From: Vulcanimicrobiota bacterium | GTDB taxonomy: Bacteria; Eremiobacterota; Eremiobacteria; Baltobacterales; Baltobacteraceae | Assembly: GCA_030042755.1 (NCBI GenBank) | Contig: JASHZC010000348.1 | Coordinates: 1-6,356, forward strand | Direction: 5' to 3' | DNA: 6,356 nucleotides | Shown here: piece by piece, positions 6,351 through 6,356 of the stretch | How positions within the stretch are numbered: the first letter of the stretch is position 1 | Layout of the letters: each line of letters begins with the position of its first letter | Program-made: the position numbers and the translations under genes | The notes under the pieces: model-generated | What the model saw: the letters and a program-made list of their open reading frames with translations, nothing else | Database searches by the model: none | What the model was told of the DNA's origin: nothing

Positions 6351-6356
6351 TAAACC

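Overview
The window is a GC-rich bacterial chromosome segment (hand-counted 60-base blocks give about 63-68% GC in the flanking genes). It holds two ordinary gene blocks on the flanks and a less typical, lower-GC stretch between them. The gene types (AspA/AstE-type deacylase, a PhnD-like binding protein without a signal peptide, a class III cyclase fused to a STAND ATPase and TPR repeats) fit a soil or environmental GC-rich lineage. Candidatus Eremiobacterota (WPS-2), Actinobacteria or Chloroflexi are possible. This assignment is a low-confidence impression; there is no rRNA or other marker gene to settle it.

Left block (1-1458). The window opens inside the C-terminal part of a succinylglutamate desuccinylase/aspartoacylase-family zinc deacylase (1-390, + strand). 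Its stop codon overlaps the start of a phosphate/phosphonate-type periplasmic-binding-fold protein (387-1226, +), so the two are probably co-transcribed and translationally coupled. A small convergent gene (1458-1219, - strand) overlaps the end of the binding protein by 8 bases and encodes a 79-residue protein with a possible Sm-like beta barrel.

Middle block (1459-3446). First comes an apparently 5'-truncated carboxypeptidase-regulatory-like (transthyretin/CNA-B type) beta-sandwich domain (about 1572-1853, +), then about 150 bases without a gene. After that is a tight two-gene cassette, each gene with a strong Shine-Dalgarno sequence: an 81-residue protein of unknown function (2022-2267, +) and a 382-residue cytosolic protein (2298-3446, +) that I cannot assign firmly. 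The second has a His/Tyr-rich motif that recalls the uncharacterised DUF6895-type proteins. It is about 52% GC in sampled blocks and uses ATA, TTA and CTA codons freely, which suggests horizontal acquisition. This cassette is the best candidate for something undescribed.

Right block (3497-6356). A single large gene on the - strand (6268-3497, 923 residues) joins an N-terminal class III adenylate/guanylate cyclase domain with all canonical catalytic residues, a STAND/NB-ARC-type P-loop ATPase, and a C-terminal TPR-like helical region. It looks like a one-protein signalling switch. The last 88 bases are its 5' leader and contain a short GC-rich hairpin. I found no tRNA, rRNA, CRISPR array, insertion sequence or convincing rho-independent terminator.
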